From NCBI RefSeq assembly GCF_037325665.1, contig NC_090261.1, forward strand, positions 34,417,973-34,481,972: a stretch of DNA of 64,000 nt, written 5' to 3'. Position 1 is the stretch's first letter. Every line of letters begins with the position of its first letter. The notes under the pieces were generated by a model, which saw nothing but the letters and a program-made list of their open reading frames with translations, made no database searches and was not told the origin of the DNA. The position numbers were made by a program, and so were the translations under genes. The DNA is from Littorina saxatilis (Eukaryota; Mollusca; Gastropoda; Littorinimorpha; Littorinidae). This document shows positions 12,701 to 24,700 of the stretch, one piece after another.

Positions 12701-15700
12701 TTTTGTTGTTGTCCAAAGCTATATTGAGAAATCAAACCGCTTTGGGACACCTTAGTTCGATGTTGTTTTGTTTTGTTGTTTTTTACATATATATTACTTG
12801 GTGCCCATCTACTTTTTGATATTTTGTTGTGTCTTTCGTTCTCGATTTGTTTTCGTTTTCGGTATTGACACAGATTGTGTTCGATAATTCAAACTAAGTT
12901 TTCCTTGTTGTTTTTCTCCTTTTTTTCCCCTTTTTTTTGTCCCTTCTCTTTTTTCAAAAATGTGTCGCATTGATCATATTCCGCCATGAAATTTCAGGCA
13001 TGTTTATGTGAGCACTTATCATGTTTTAAACTTGTTGTGCTCCTTCTTAATGATGTTGTTATATTATCATGTGTCTGTTTACGAATAAAATACTGTTTAA
13101 AAAAAAAATGTGACTGGGTGAGACATGAAGCCTGTGCTGCGACTTCTGTCTTGTGTGTGGCGCACGTTAAATGTCAAAGCAGCACCGCCCTGATATCACC
13201 CTTTGTGGTGGACTGGGCGTTAAGCAAACAAACAAACAACAAACTTTGGAGATTATGAGTTAAATATCAGGCGCATTTATGTGATTTGTAAAACATTTTA
13301 CATTTTTACAAATCACGGGTTAACATGTGTGCCCAAAGTGGGTATCTGATTGGCTGCGGACCTGGGTGCACGAAGCGGGCGTTCTGATGGGCTGTTTTGA
13401 CGGTTAGCCCGGAGAGATGATGATGATAATTAGTTTTAACGTCCTCTTAGAACCATTTGGCCTATCTTGGGACAGGTAGAGTTAATATGCATTATGTGGG
13501 GACAAGACACTGCAGTGCTGGACAAACATGCTAACAGAGAACACATATGATCGTGTTATATATCTGGAAGTCTGTTGTTGCAATATTTCAAAATGGGGAT
13601 GGAAGTAATGATTGTGTACGCGGAATATGGTTGGACTGGAGCGGTTTTGTAGGCTTATTTGCTGTTTATGTGTGTAGAATATGTTTATATTTGTGGCTGA
13701 ATAATAATATTTAAAAAATTAAAATTAAAAAAAGCCCGGAGAGAGAGAAAGAGGGAGTGGGGGGTAGGGGTGGAGGGGGGTAGAATCAGAGTATAATGGC
13801 GTGTGTCTATCTGTCTGTGCGAGTGGCGTCACTGATTCTGCAAATAGCGTGCATGCCATGTGAGTGACATGTGATTTTTGAGAGTGGATGCTAACCCTAA
13901 CCCGAGACTGTATTATGAGCTATTTTACACTTTTTCTAATCTAACTTTTTCTAAGTTGAAAAAAGGGCTACCCCCGAATAATGTAACTATGGTTACATTA
14001 TTCGTTTTTGTTACATTATTCGTTGTATCAACCCCCCTTTTCAGACCTACAAAAATCTGAGAAAATCGGGTTTTTAAAGGGAAGAAGTCTTAAAATGGAG
14101 GTAAATCTGCAGAGATGATGAACAGAAAATCAGGTTTTTAAAGGGAAGAAGTCTTAAAATGGAGGTAAATCTGCAGAGATGATGAACAGAAAATCTAGTA
14201 AGAGAGCAAGGTCTTCAAAAGAGAGGGATTCTTAAATTGGGGGGTTCATCTGTATAATAATAATAATAATAAATGAGCATTTATATAGCGCAACATCATA
14301 ACTTTACAATTATGCTCTTTGCGCTTGACACATTTAACTTGTATACCATAACCTCTACCAGTCTGCAGGAAACACATGCTGACATAGTTTTAAACATATC
14401 CTTCTTTTTCAAATCTAGTTCTTAATCTTAAACTATAGATACTTTGTTGTGTGTTTAACAGGGAGATGAGAAGATGTGCGGTGAAGCCTACGACGCCTTT
14501 TTTCAGCGTTACCCTTATTGCTACGGTTACTGGAAAAAGTACAGTGACATGTTCAAAAAACATGGGGATCTAATCAAAGCTGCAGAAGTAAGTAGAATTT
14601 CTCTTTAGTGTAGTCTGATATGTTTCGGCTTCCAATGTTATGTTGTCAAGACGTTTTGTGGAAGAAAAGAAGTTGAGTTTTTTTTTGGGGGGGGTCTTCT
14701 TTCTGGTTTCTTGCCTACTTTTATGTTTTACAGTGTTATTGTTTTTGTTTTTTTAAGTCATATTAGAACTTACAATTTTGAAAAGTAGAACAAAAACAAA
14801 GCAATAACAAAACAAAAACAGAAAACAAAACTAATGCATAAGTTATTCAAATCAGCTTTTCTTTGTTTTATGCCTGAACAGGATTTTTTTTAATAATTTG
14901 ATAGTTTTTATGTAATTTTTTTTCCTTTGTTGAGATGGAGATAAATCAAGTTAATGTCAGAGAATAATTGGAAGTCGCTGGGATTTCTTTTTGTTATGGC
15001 AAGCTTGCTGTAATTGTAAAATGATATGGCCATAGTATTTTTGGTGATTAAAAAAAAAAAAAAATGTCAGTGGTTCTTGGTGTCACCTTGCTCGCGCTGT
15101 GAATTTTTTTTTTTTTCAGTCCTGCTGAAATAATGGCAAAGTTTTACAGCAATTTAAAATAAATTAAAAACACTCTTGCAGAAAGCTTTCAGTTTCAGTG
15201 ACAACTTTAATGAGGCACTTGCATTAACACAAATACATGTAATTTAATTGCACTGTGTGTGCACGTGTAGTTGCAATATCTTTCTTTGCGAAAAGACTTC
15301 AAAAAATATTTGTAGGATTATAGACAGAAATGTAAAAACATAAGATAGTGAACTCACTTGAGTGTCTGTTCAATGTATGGTGAGTAAGCAGTTTTGGAAT
15401 TTAATTTTTGTGTGTGTTAACTGTTATAACTTATATGCTCAGTAAAATATTGATCATTGTAATGTTATGAACAGCTGGCAGCTTGCAATGAGTTTGACAG
15501 ATTGACTAAATGTATTCATTTTGCTTAACGCGACTTGTTTTTTTTATGTGGGGTGCATAGGTGGGGGAACTTTACGAAGAAAACCCCCCACCTGGACCTG
15601 TATCTCATCATGAGATCAGTAATCTTTTCAGGGGTGTCGTTTGGGTCGGCCCTTCGGCCAATCGCCGATTTTTTTTTACTTTGGCCGAAACTTTAATGTC

Positions 15701-18700
15701 CCTATCGGCCAAATGTCCGAAGAGTATTCGCCTAAATCAGCCAAAGTTTGTCCAGTTTTTTGTATTGGTCAGGCTTTGATTGCTAAAACTGCTGCCGATG
15801 TACTTAGTCAACTGACTGGCGTTTATTTCCTTCGCAAATACCAAAAACGAAACATCAATGTTTTGAACGGAAACCATTGCAAAAAAATATAGATGCCAGG
15901 GTGGTTTCCCTTGGACAAGGGAAACTACACTCTCGGCGTTTGCGTTCGCCGGTTCGCGATAGTTTATCAGTCAGTCAGTGCTTTCGATTTGGATTTGAAC
16001 ATCATGTCGCAACCAAAAAAGAAAAAAACTAAATTGGCCAAGGTTTGCTACCCTTTGCCAAGGTAAGTGATTCCGGACAAAATGACAGGAACACCGCGAA
16101 TGTGGACAGTGTCAGTGTGAGTGGTAGTAGTGTTACGTGTAGCAGACGACATAGCAGACGATAGTCACCGCGAATCAAAATCTGCTGAGCCAGAGAATGA
16201 AAAGCGTCCTCCAAATCGTGGTTTTCAAGCAAAATGGCTCACCCTACACGGTCTTTTATTGTCATGTTTCCCAAGGTTTGTCAAGATTAGCACAAGATTG
16301 GAAGAGGTTTACTTTCAAGAAATTAAAGTTAAAGGTTTGAAAAAGTTTCAGGTGTCTGATGTAGGCTAATTAAATCAGCAACATATAATCCAGGGGGTAT
16401 TACAGGGGTTCCCCCCCCCCCCCCCCCCCCCAATAAAAAAAAATTCTGTGTGAATTTTTTTTTCTTTTTCTGTCTGTAAAGCCGGGGGAAGAGTTAATTG
16501 TTTAGTTGTCACAGTATGCAACACGTCTTCCTTCTAACCATATTATATGATGTGGAGAGCGGATATCAGTGAAGATAAATTGCCATTATTTAATACTAAC
16601 GTTAAAAGAAATAATGAGTGGCTGCTGACACCAGTTGATCATGTTTAAAATCAAGGATAAGCCACAAATTGTTTATAAAATAGCTAACGTTCTTCAGCTT
16701 CAGGGGGGCTTTGCCCCCCAGACCCCCCAACGGGACCCTGGACCCCCCAGGTTGTACCCCCTCTGGCTTAACTGCTCCGCCCCTGTAATCTGTGTTCCTA
16801 AGACAATGATTGTATGTATTGGTGTTCCCCTCTTGAGTCTTGTGCTTCAATGACAATGTTGCGGTGACTTTGTATGAGCCAAAATAATAGCCGAACATTT
16901 TCCAAGATGTCCTTAAGCTTTCTGACAGTTTCGGCCAAATGTCCCAACATGAAAATGTCTGGCAACACCCCTGCTTTTATTTTTGACTTGTCACCATCAG
17001 TGACCTTGTGTGGGTTTCGGTCTTATTTGGTTTCTCTCATTTCCTCCTGCATATTCAGAAATATGTTCATAAATGAGCTGAGCTGAACATCTCATACACA
17101 GACACAAGTGCTCACACACACACACACATCTGCACATGCGCACAAATCTAGCTCTGTCATATTTTCAGGCTCACGAGACACGCACACTCCTCTAACTCTG
17201 AGGTGTTTTTTTTATTGCTTCCTGTGTGTCATGTATGTGTGTGTGTGTCTCTCTCTCTCTTCTTCTTTCTATCTTAATCATATGTTGCTCTTGTTCTTTT
17301 TCATTTTTTGTTTGTTCGTTTCCATGTTTCTATACTTGTATGAATGCAACCGAGCATCCAAAAACATATTAATGAAATAAATTCTTCTTTCAGGTAATGC
17401 TGTTGACTCCAGTCAAGAACCTGTTGCATGCTATTGTTTAGAACCTTAAATATGTTCAAAGCATCTTAATCATGCATCATTTATATTGTACAGTACAGTG
17501 GAACCTCTGTTTAAAGACCTTCACAAAGTTTGAAAAATGTAGGTCTTCACAGTGAGAGAATGTTAAAACAGGGGTAAAGTTACTGACACTATAAAGAGTA
17601 AGTCTGGGGAAACCAGGTTTTAATGGAGAGGTAGTCTTAAAGTGGAGGATCTTAAAACAAGTTTCACTGTACCTCATGAAATTATATTTGTTGATTCTGA
17701 AGCAACATTTGCCAAGCATAAATGTTTTAATCCTTCTTCTGAAACAGTCAATTTCAAATATAATGTATGTACTGCAAGATGCAAAACAAAACAAAAATCG
17801 TGCTTGTGCAAATCTGATCCAAAACTTCATACTCTTCACAGTAAATTCCCTTATATAATCAGTTAGGATTCTCTTGTTATAGTGTGACTTGGCTCATGTT
17901 GTTAATTGTAGTTGTTTAAGCTGAGAAGCATGTAACCTGCGCTTAAATCTGAGGCAAGAAACCTGCCCTAGAAGAAAAACTCGAAAGATGACTTTGTCAC
18001 TTTTCTCCCCATAGCTTGACGGCAGGCAGCATGGGCGTTGGTTGGCCCATTGGTAATGAGTGCTCAAGGGTGTGTCGACTCTTCTTCTGGCCTTTACCAC
18101 ACCACACACACAGGACCTCTTCTGTTGGAGGAGAATCGTTACTGCCAGCGCCCTCGTCCTGAGTCCAGCCAGCGTCGAATGACATACGGGTAAAGCTTTG
18201 CGGCTGGGTCAGGTGCCACACCCGGAATATTACGGCCCTGAACTCTGGCACTCGGTGCAATCGATCCTCGTGTCTTGGTGTACATGTTTCGATTTCTTGT
18301 GCCTTTTTTATTTGCCACCGATTCTGAAGGCAGACGGATACGACCCGAGTGTGTTCTTTCGCTGGCAGTAAGCAGGATGTTTTATGACCTCATGTTGCAG
18401 GTGTTTGAGCGAGGGTTGAAGGCGATCCCGCTGAGTGTGGACCTGTGGCTTCACTACATTAATTTCCAAACTACTGAATTCAGCAATGAGGAGGATGCTG
18501 AGGCCAAGTTAAGAAAGTACGGTTGCTTTTTGTATTAATCATTCTGGAGAAGTCATTTTGTCCCGTTTTGATCCCAAATCCAGGGAGAACAGGTGTATAA
18601 TTTTGAAGATGATTTATTCTGCTTTCAGTTTTAGTTTTAACCCTTTCTTGGGAACAAATCAAAATTTGAAACTTGCACACAATGTCTAAGAATGGTTCAT

Positions 18701-21700
18701 TTTTGGCTCACGTAAGTGTAGCCTATGCGTTGCTAACTTTTGTCTGTCTGTGCGTGCGTGCGTGCGTGCGTATGTATGTATGTATGTATGTATGTATGTA
18801 TGTATGTCTGTGGTAGAAACTTTAACATTTGAAGACGTCACATTATGGCGTAAGAGGATTAGACGTCACGCGAAGGAATTACTGAAAGTCTCGGTCATTG
18901 TTATTTTGAGCGGGCCGAGACTAGTTGGCAGTCGTGTCCCTGTAAGTAGGCTACATGCAGACAGACAGATCTAGATCTAGTGTCTCGCTTTCTTGCACAG
19001 TGTCACCTATGCTTACTGTGTGTGTGTGTGTATGTGTGACGGAGTGATTGAGTTTGTGTTACTGTTTGTCGATTTCTTACGTGAGCCTTGAAGGCTTCGC
19101 CTCTTGTTGTAATAAGTGTTGTTTGTTTTTTCTCAGATTACCAATATTTCAGTTGCTACCTCCAAAAGTATACCTACAACTGTAAGAGCTCAGAGATAAT
19201 AAACAAATGTTGGATCTAATTTCAGGATTCCACACATTTAACCATTACTTTAAGGTTTACTGACTCTTTCCTTGGTTAGGCTGTATGAGCGTGCAGTGGC
19301 AGCATCAGGCACAGACTTCCGTTCAGACAAGCTGTGGGACTCGTTCATAGCATGGGAAAAGAGCAAGGAGCGCCAGAAAGCTGTGACAGCACTCTACGAC
19401 AGACTCATCAAAATTCCCACACAGCTCTACAGTCATCACTTTGACAAGTAAGTTTGGTTAAAAGAGCATTATTTTAGTTTGGTTAAAAGAGCATTATTTT
19501 GTGTTGTATTTTTTGTTGTGGTTTTCTCAAAAGATGGAAACTGTGACTACCAGAACCAAAGCAAAGAAACAACAATGATTTATACTTCTGAGCAGTTGGT
19601 CTCACAATTGGGCTTTATGTCGTTGGACTGATCACTTAGGATTAGCTAATTTTCCTGTGGTGTTTGTGTTATGTCCTTGTGTTCATTTACATGAGTTCCC
19701 TTCTGCGATTGTGTATACTTCTCCATCTGTTTTAGATTTGCTTCCTGATCAGTTTGGGGCAGTCTTTTTTTCCGAGCCGTTTGAAATTGTGATGGCAAAG
19801 GAATAGTACCCATTTGTATTTGTATCAGTTTGAAGGCCCACATCAACAAGAATCACCCCAGAGAGATTCTGGACTTGGATGAGTTTCTGCGGGTGAGGCA
19901 AGAAGTGGTGGCCAAGTCCCACAACTATGAGGAGGACGATGAAGCGGGCCTGGAGTCGGCTGCCCTTGGTATTGATGAACCACCTGGTGCAGATGCTCCT
20001 CCTGGGTTGGATCCCACGGTAAGAACTTCTGAATTGTTTACTGGTTTTTGTTGTTGTTGAAAGATTGACAAAGAAGAGAAAGCGTGAGTGATGTTGGAAG
20101 ATCTGTTCGGGTGTAAAAGTACATACCTACATGGGTGGGATTCTTCCATATGCCGGAAATCCGGCTTTGATTATGGCCTTTTTTCTCTCTTTTTACATTT
20201 AGTCAAGTTTTGACTAAATGTTTTAACATAGAGGGGGAATCGAGACGAGGTTCGTGGTGTGTGTGTGTCTGTCTGTCTGTCTGTGTGTGTGTGTGTGTAT
20301 GTAGAGCAATTCAGAGTAAACTGGGTGGCCGAGTGGTAACGCACTTGCGCTCGGAAGCGAGAGGTTGCGAGTTCGACCCTGGGTCAGGGCGTTAGCAATT
20401 TTCTCCCCCCTTTCCTAACCTAGGTGGTGGGTTCAAGTGCTAGTCTTTCGGATGAGACGAAAAACCGAGGTCCCTTCGTGTACACTACATTGGGGGGTGC
20501 ACGTTAAAGATCCCACGATTGACAAAAGGGTCTTTCCTGGCAAAATTGTATAGGCATAGATACAAAATAAATTTCCACCAAAATACCCGTGTGACTTGGA
20601 ATAATAGGCAGTGAAAAGTAGGATATGCGCCGAAATGGCTGCGATCTGCTGGTCGATGTGAATGCGTGATGTATTGTGTAAAAAATTTCATCTCACACGG
20701 CATAAATAGATCCCTGCGCCTTGAGTCCGAGTCTGGAGATTCGCGCGCGATATAAGACTTCATATAACATATAAACTACTGGACCGATCTTTATGAAATT
20801 TGACAGAGTTCCTCCAGACGTATTTTTCATTTTTTGGATAAATGTCTTTGATGACGTCATATCCGGTTGTTTGTAAAAGTTGAGGCGGCACTGTCACACC
20901 CTCATTTTTTAATAAAATTGTTTGAAATTTTGGCCAAGCAATCTTCGACGAAGGCCGGACTTTGGTATTGCATTTCAGCTTGGAGGCATACAAATTAATT
21001 AACTCTTAACGTCCTGTAAGGTTTTTTGCATGTCCCAGTGCAAATCCTATAAGGATTTGGGAAAAAGAGACAAAATTTGGGTGTGTTCAATAAAAAAAAT
21101 CATATTTTTATTGTTTATGGATGGATTTACTTGATTATTTTTTTGACCATAGATCACTCTGTCCACTATCATCATCACCACCATCGAAGTCATTCTCCAC
21201 ATTTCTTACCTCAAACCCGTGAAAATACGTGTCACTATCACTATCACTCATCTCCATGTTGTATTTTAAAAGCTAACACAAAAAATCCGAACAAAATCCG
21301 TCCACAAAAATCGAAATCACATTCAAAAGTCCTGAGAAAAAACGACCGGCAGCCATGCCATGTGCATCGAAGGACTAAAGCTGTTTTCCAATGCAGGAGA
21401 GCATCGCAAGGCTGGTAACTCTTGTTGAATGACACTAGCAGAGAACGCGTGGTACCGCGCGGTTCAGGACTACAGCCCACGAGCGGAACCGCGCGGTATA
21501 GGACGTTAAGAGTTAATGACTTTGGTCATTAAAAATCTGAAAATTGTAATTAAAATTATTTTTTTATAAAACGATCCAAAATTACGTTCATCTTATTATT
21601 CATCATTTTCTGATTCCAAAAACATATAAATATGTTATATTCGGATTAAAAACAAGCTCTGAAAATTAAAAGTATAAAAATTATGATTAAAATTAAATTT

Positions 21701-24700
21701 CCGAAATCGATTTAAAAACAATTTTATCTTATTCCTTGTCGGTTCCTGATTCCCAAAGCATATAGATATGATATGTTTGGATTAAAAACACGCTCAGAAA
21801 GTTAAAACGAAGAGAGGTACAGAAAAGCGCGCTATGCAGCACAGCGCAACCGCTACCGCACTAAACAGGCTCGTCAGTTTCACTGCCTTCTATGGACTAC
21901 GGTCATTGGGAAACAATGCAGTGCGTTCAGTTTCATTCTGTGAGTTCCACAGCTTGACTACATGTAGTAATTTCGCCTTACGCGACTTGTTTTTTTTTTG
22001 GTTTGGTTTTAGGATTTATGACATTGTTCAGTCCCACCCATGTACCTAAAGAGAAAAATATCAGATGTTGAATGCTTGTTTCGGGATACACAATTTACCC
22101 CTTATTAGCAGATGATTGTTATAGAAAGTTTAAAGACTGTAAGAACTGCTGGACTGGTTTTTGAGTCACTTGAGAAAAAGTGACTATGTAATCGGTCAGT
22201 GTTAGTCTGTCCGGCCGGCCGTCCGGCCGGCCGTAGACACCACCTTAACGTTGGACTTTTCTCGGAAACTATCAAAGCGATCGGGCTCATATTTTGTTTA
22301 GTCGTGACCTCCAATGACCTCTACACTTTAACGATGGTTTCGTTGACCTTTGACCTTTTTCAAGGTCACAGGTCAGCGTCAAAGGAAAAATTAGACATTT
22401 TATATCTTTGACAAAGTTCATCGGATGTGATTGAAACTTTGTAGGATTATTCTTTACATCAAAGTATTTACATCTGTAGCCTTTTACGAACGTTATCAGA
22501 AAAACAAGGGAGATAACTAGCCTTTTCTGTTCGGCAACACACAACTTAACGTTGGGCTTTTCTCGGAAACTATAAAAGTGACCGGGCTCAAATTTTATGT
22601 GAACGTGACTCATTGTGTTGTGAATAGCAATTTCTTCCTGTCCATCTGATGCCTCATATAATATTCAGAACTGCGAAAGTGACTCGATCGAGCGTTTGCT
22701 CTTCTTGTTTGAAGAGGAGAAAGTGTGATTGATGAGGGGAAGATACGATTGGGTGTGTAAAAATTAAGGAATAAACAGTAAATACCTAACATGAGATAAC
22801 TATCAGATTGAATTAGCTCTTTGGCTTTTTTAGCAGACTTGTGTAGGTGGCAACTCTTGCTAGTCAGCATTGTAATTCGTCAATGTTTTGACAAAACACG
22901 TTGCCAACAGCAAACTCTGGTGGTTTCATCAGGTCACTATAGAGCTTAGTTGAAATCGCGTGACTCTTATCCAAAAGAGAACAATACAAAGAAAATAAAT
23001 CTTTTTTTTGTTTTGTTTTTTTGTTCCTTGTGTCAGATGTGGAGTGCTGTTTTGCGATTCTGAAATTAACCATTATTAACAGTAGATAATTTAAGCAAGT
23101 GTTTGTTAATGTTAGCGGTCAGTTGCAAATTAAAGGTTGGCGGTCAGAAACTGATCATGCTCATGTGTATAGCATCTCCAGCTGAGGATTCAAACTCGGC
23201 TTGTAACCAAGTACTTACAGATAATACTCATGTAGACTTAGAGCTCTTTTTATCGTTGGTTGCGAAGTTGCTGACCTTTAGAATTCCGTACTTGATTAAG
23301 CTACTGTTTTTTTTCTCTGCTTGTGTGTTGAACTGCAGTGACATATTCTTTCTTTTTTCAGGTTGATGATGCTGAGATCAAGAAGGTCAAGGCCAAACTG
23401 ATTGAGTCAAGGGAAGCTATCTTCAAACAGAATGAGAATGAAGTTAGCAAAAGATGGGCATTTGAAGAAGGGGTGAGTTTGTATTGATCTTTCAGTCTTT
23501 GGCTCTCTTGTCTGTACCAGATTTACAGTCCTTTGATGTTCTGTAGCATTTTAGCTGTGTTTCATGTCAAGACTAAAAATTAAAGCTGAGTGCCAATATT
23601 AGCTTCACATTAAAGCATTATGACTTTTGTTATCACAGCAGTAGCTTTCATGTGCTGCTATACAGTTGTTGTCAGAGACATGGGTAATCTTCTATACAGT
23701 CAATACAAAAAAAACTAGTCTATAATAAAATTATTATTATTGGTTTATGCATAAATACTGTACCCGATAGAGGTATGTAGTGCACAAAACATGGTCTGTG
23801 TGTCTGCAGATAAGGAGGCCATACTTCCATGTAAAGCCATTGGAGCGAGCCCAGTTGAAGAACTGGCGTGAGTACATGGATTTTGAGATCAACACTGGCC
23901 ACCATGATCGCATCGTTGTCCTGTTCGAGCGCTGCATGATCGCGTGTGCTCTCTACGAAGACTTCTGGATGAAGGTATGCAAGTTTGTGCCCAAAGGCTT
24001 TCACAGTTAGTTTTGTCAATGATCTGCTTTGCCTCTTGCAGATGAACCTGTTCTCTCTATGGTTTCTCTTTTTTCTTGCTATCTCATTTTCTGCATGTCT
24101 GTGTGCCTCTGCTATTGATGGAGGAGGAGGGGTGGGGGAAGCCTTTTCTCTAACCTCAATTAATAGGTAACATGCGCCTTGAGTCGCCTTGTGTGGTAAG
24201 ATACGTGCGCGATATAAATCCTCGTAAATAAATAAAAATAAATGAATTATTTGCCTTGTTTTTATCTGTGGTCTTCTGCACGTCAGGAGGTTAGTGTTAA
24301 GTCATGCACAAAGATACAAATTCTTCAACTGTTCGTTTCTTTTTGGGACTTGAATGAAAATGAAAGAGTGCATCAGTGCCAAATTCATACGGTCAGTTTC
24401 TTTTCTGTTTTCTAAAACTTATGGGATAAATTTCTGTTCTTCTGTGTAACAGTACGCCAAATACCTGGAGCAGCAGAACAGCATAGAAGGTGTGCGTAAT
24501 GTGTACAGAAGAGCTTGTGAAATCCACCTGCCCAAGAAGCCCTATATTCACCTGGCCTGGGCAGCGTTTGAAGAAAGGCAGGGTAAGAACAACAGGCAAA
24601 CATCTTTTGGATACGTTTAAAATCTATACAACTTTAAGATGCAGCTAGCGATGTTCACCTTCCCTGTGAATATGGGCTGCAGAAGGCTTTGAGAAACCAG

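Larger units (their letters stand above)
8037..13106 (+). mobile_element. 5'-truncated LINE (jockey/CR1-like RT) inside the SINE
   Basis: AATGTGACT repeats on both sides (8028-8036 and 13107-13115), and the 3' end is AATAAAATACTGTT plus poly-A. LINE sequence starts after the endonuclease region ([14 protein letters not shown]). Next come RT motifs [47 protein letters not shown] and YINDI, the tail [14 protein letters not shown], and a C-terminal CSCG..H..CP knuckle. It is inactive: truncated, with stops in the linker and three inserts (8136-9260, 10392-11207, about 11971-12275). The exact clade is not resolved. Confidence 0.85.
7855..13242 (+). mobile_element. tRNA-derived SINE, split by a LINE
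   Basis: The head at 7855-8036 has a Pol III A box (GTGGCCTAGTGGTAAGGCG) and B box (GGGTTCGAACCCC). The tail at 13107-13242 ends GGGCGTTAAGCAAACAAACA. ACTTTGGAGAT lies directly before the head (7844-7854) and directly after the tail (13243-13253), an 11-bp target duplication proving that the two pieces are one SINE. Confidence 0.85.
6545..13319. mobile_element. piggyBac-like element, third shell (interrupted)
   Basis: The terminal inverted repeat CCCGTGATTTGTAAAAA is present at both ends, and TTAA lies immediately outside each end (6541-6544 and 13320-13323). CCC ends with TTAA duplications are the piggyBac signature. No piggyBac transposase frame is visible in its own sequence. It carries the foldback array at 6700-7435 and the SINE described next. 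Confidence 0.75.
5302..14030. mobile_element. Long-TIR element, second shell (interrupted)
   Basis: Left end TGATACAACGAATAATG and right end CATTATTCGTTGTATCA are exact inverted repeats. Each end also contains an internal copy of the CGAATAATGTAAC motif in both orientations, giving terminal hairpins. ACCCC flanks both sides. I recognise no transposase frame in its own sequence (5302-6540 and 13324-14030), so it looks non-autonomous. The superfamily is unknown. Confidence 0.65.
5290..14252. mobile_element. Mariner-type MITE, outermost shell of a nested stack (interrupted)
   Basis: The left end is only CAGTGGAACCCC after a TA. The remainder (14031-14252) starts CCCCTTTTCAGACC and ends GGGGGGTTCATCTG before a TA. 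The right part contains a directly duplicated unit of about 65 bp (AAGGGAAGAAGTCTTAAAATGG). Related short elements lie at 17496-17669 and 38076-38271. CAGTGGAAC ends with TA targets fit the Tc1/mariner-pogo class. It is split by the next element inwards, with ACCCC repeated on both sides. Confidence 0.7.
20195..21991 (+). mobile_element. Family A HINE-like element, copy 2, with two nested insertions
   Basis: The ends are as in the other family A copies (ACATTTAGTCAAG ... GCGACTTGTT). A SINE (20342-20771) and a TTAA-targeting MITE (21003-21512) have inserted, doubling its length. It lies in PRPF39 intron 6, about 180 bp after exon 6. Confidence 0.8.

Noticed and set aside
21077-21480. Transposase fragment in the TTAA MITE
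   Set aside because: Open frames on both strands lack piggyBac catalytic or Cys-rich motifs.
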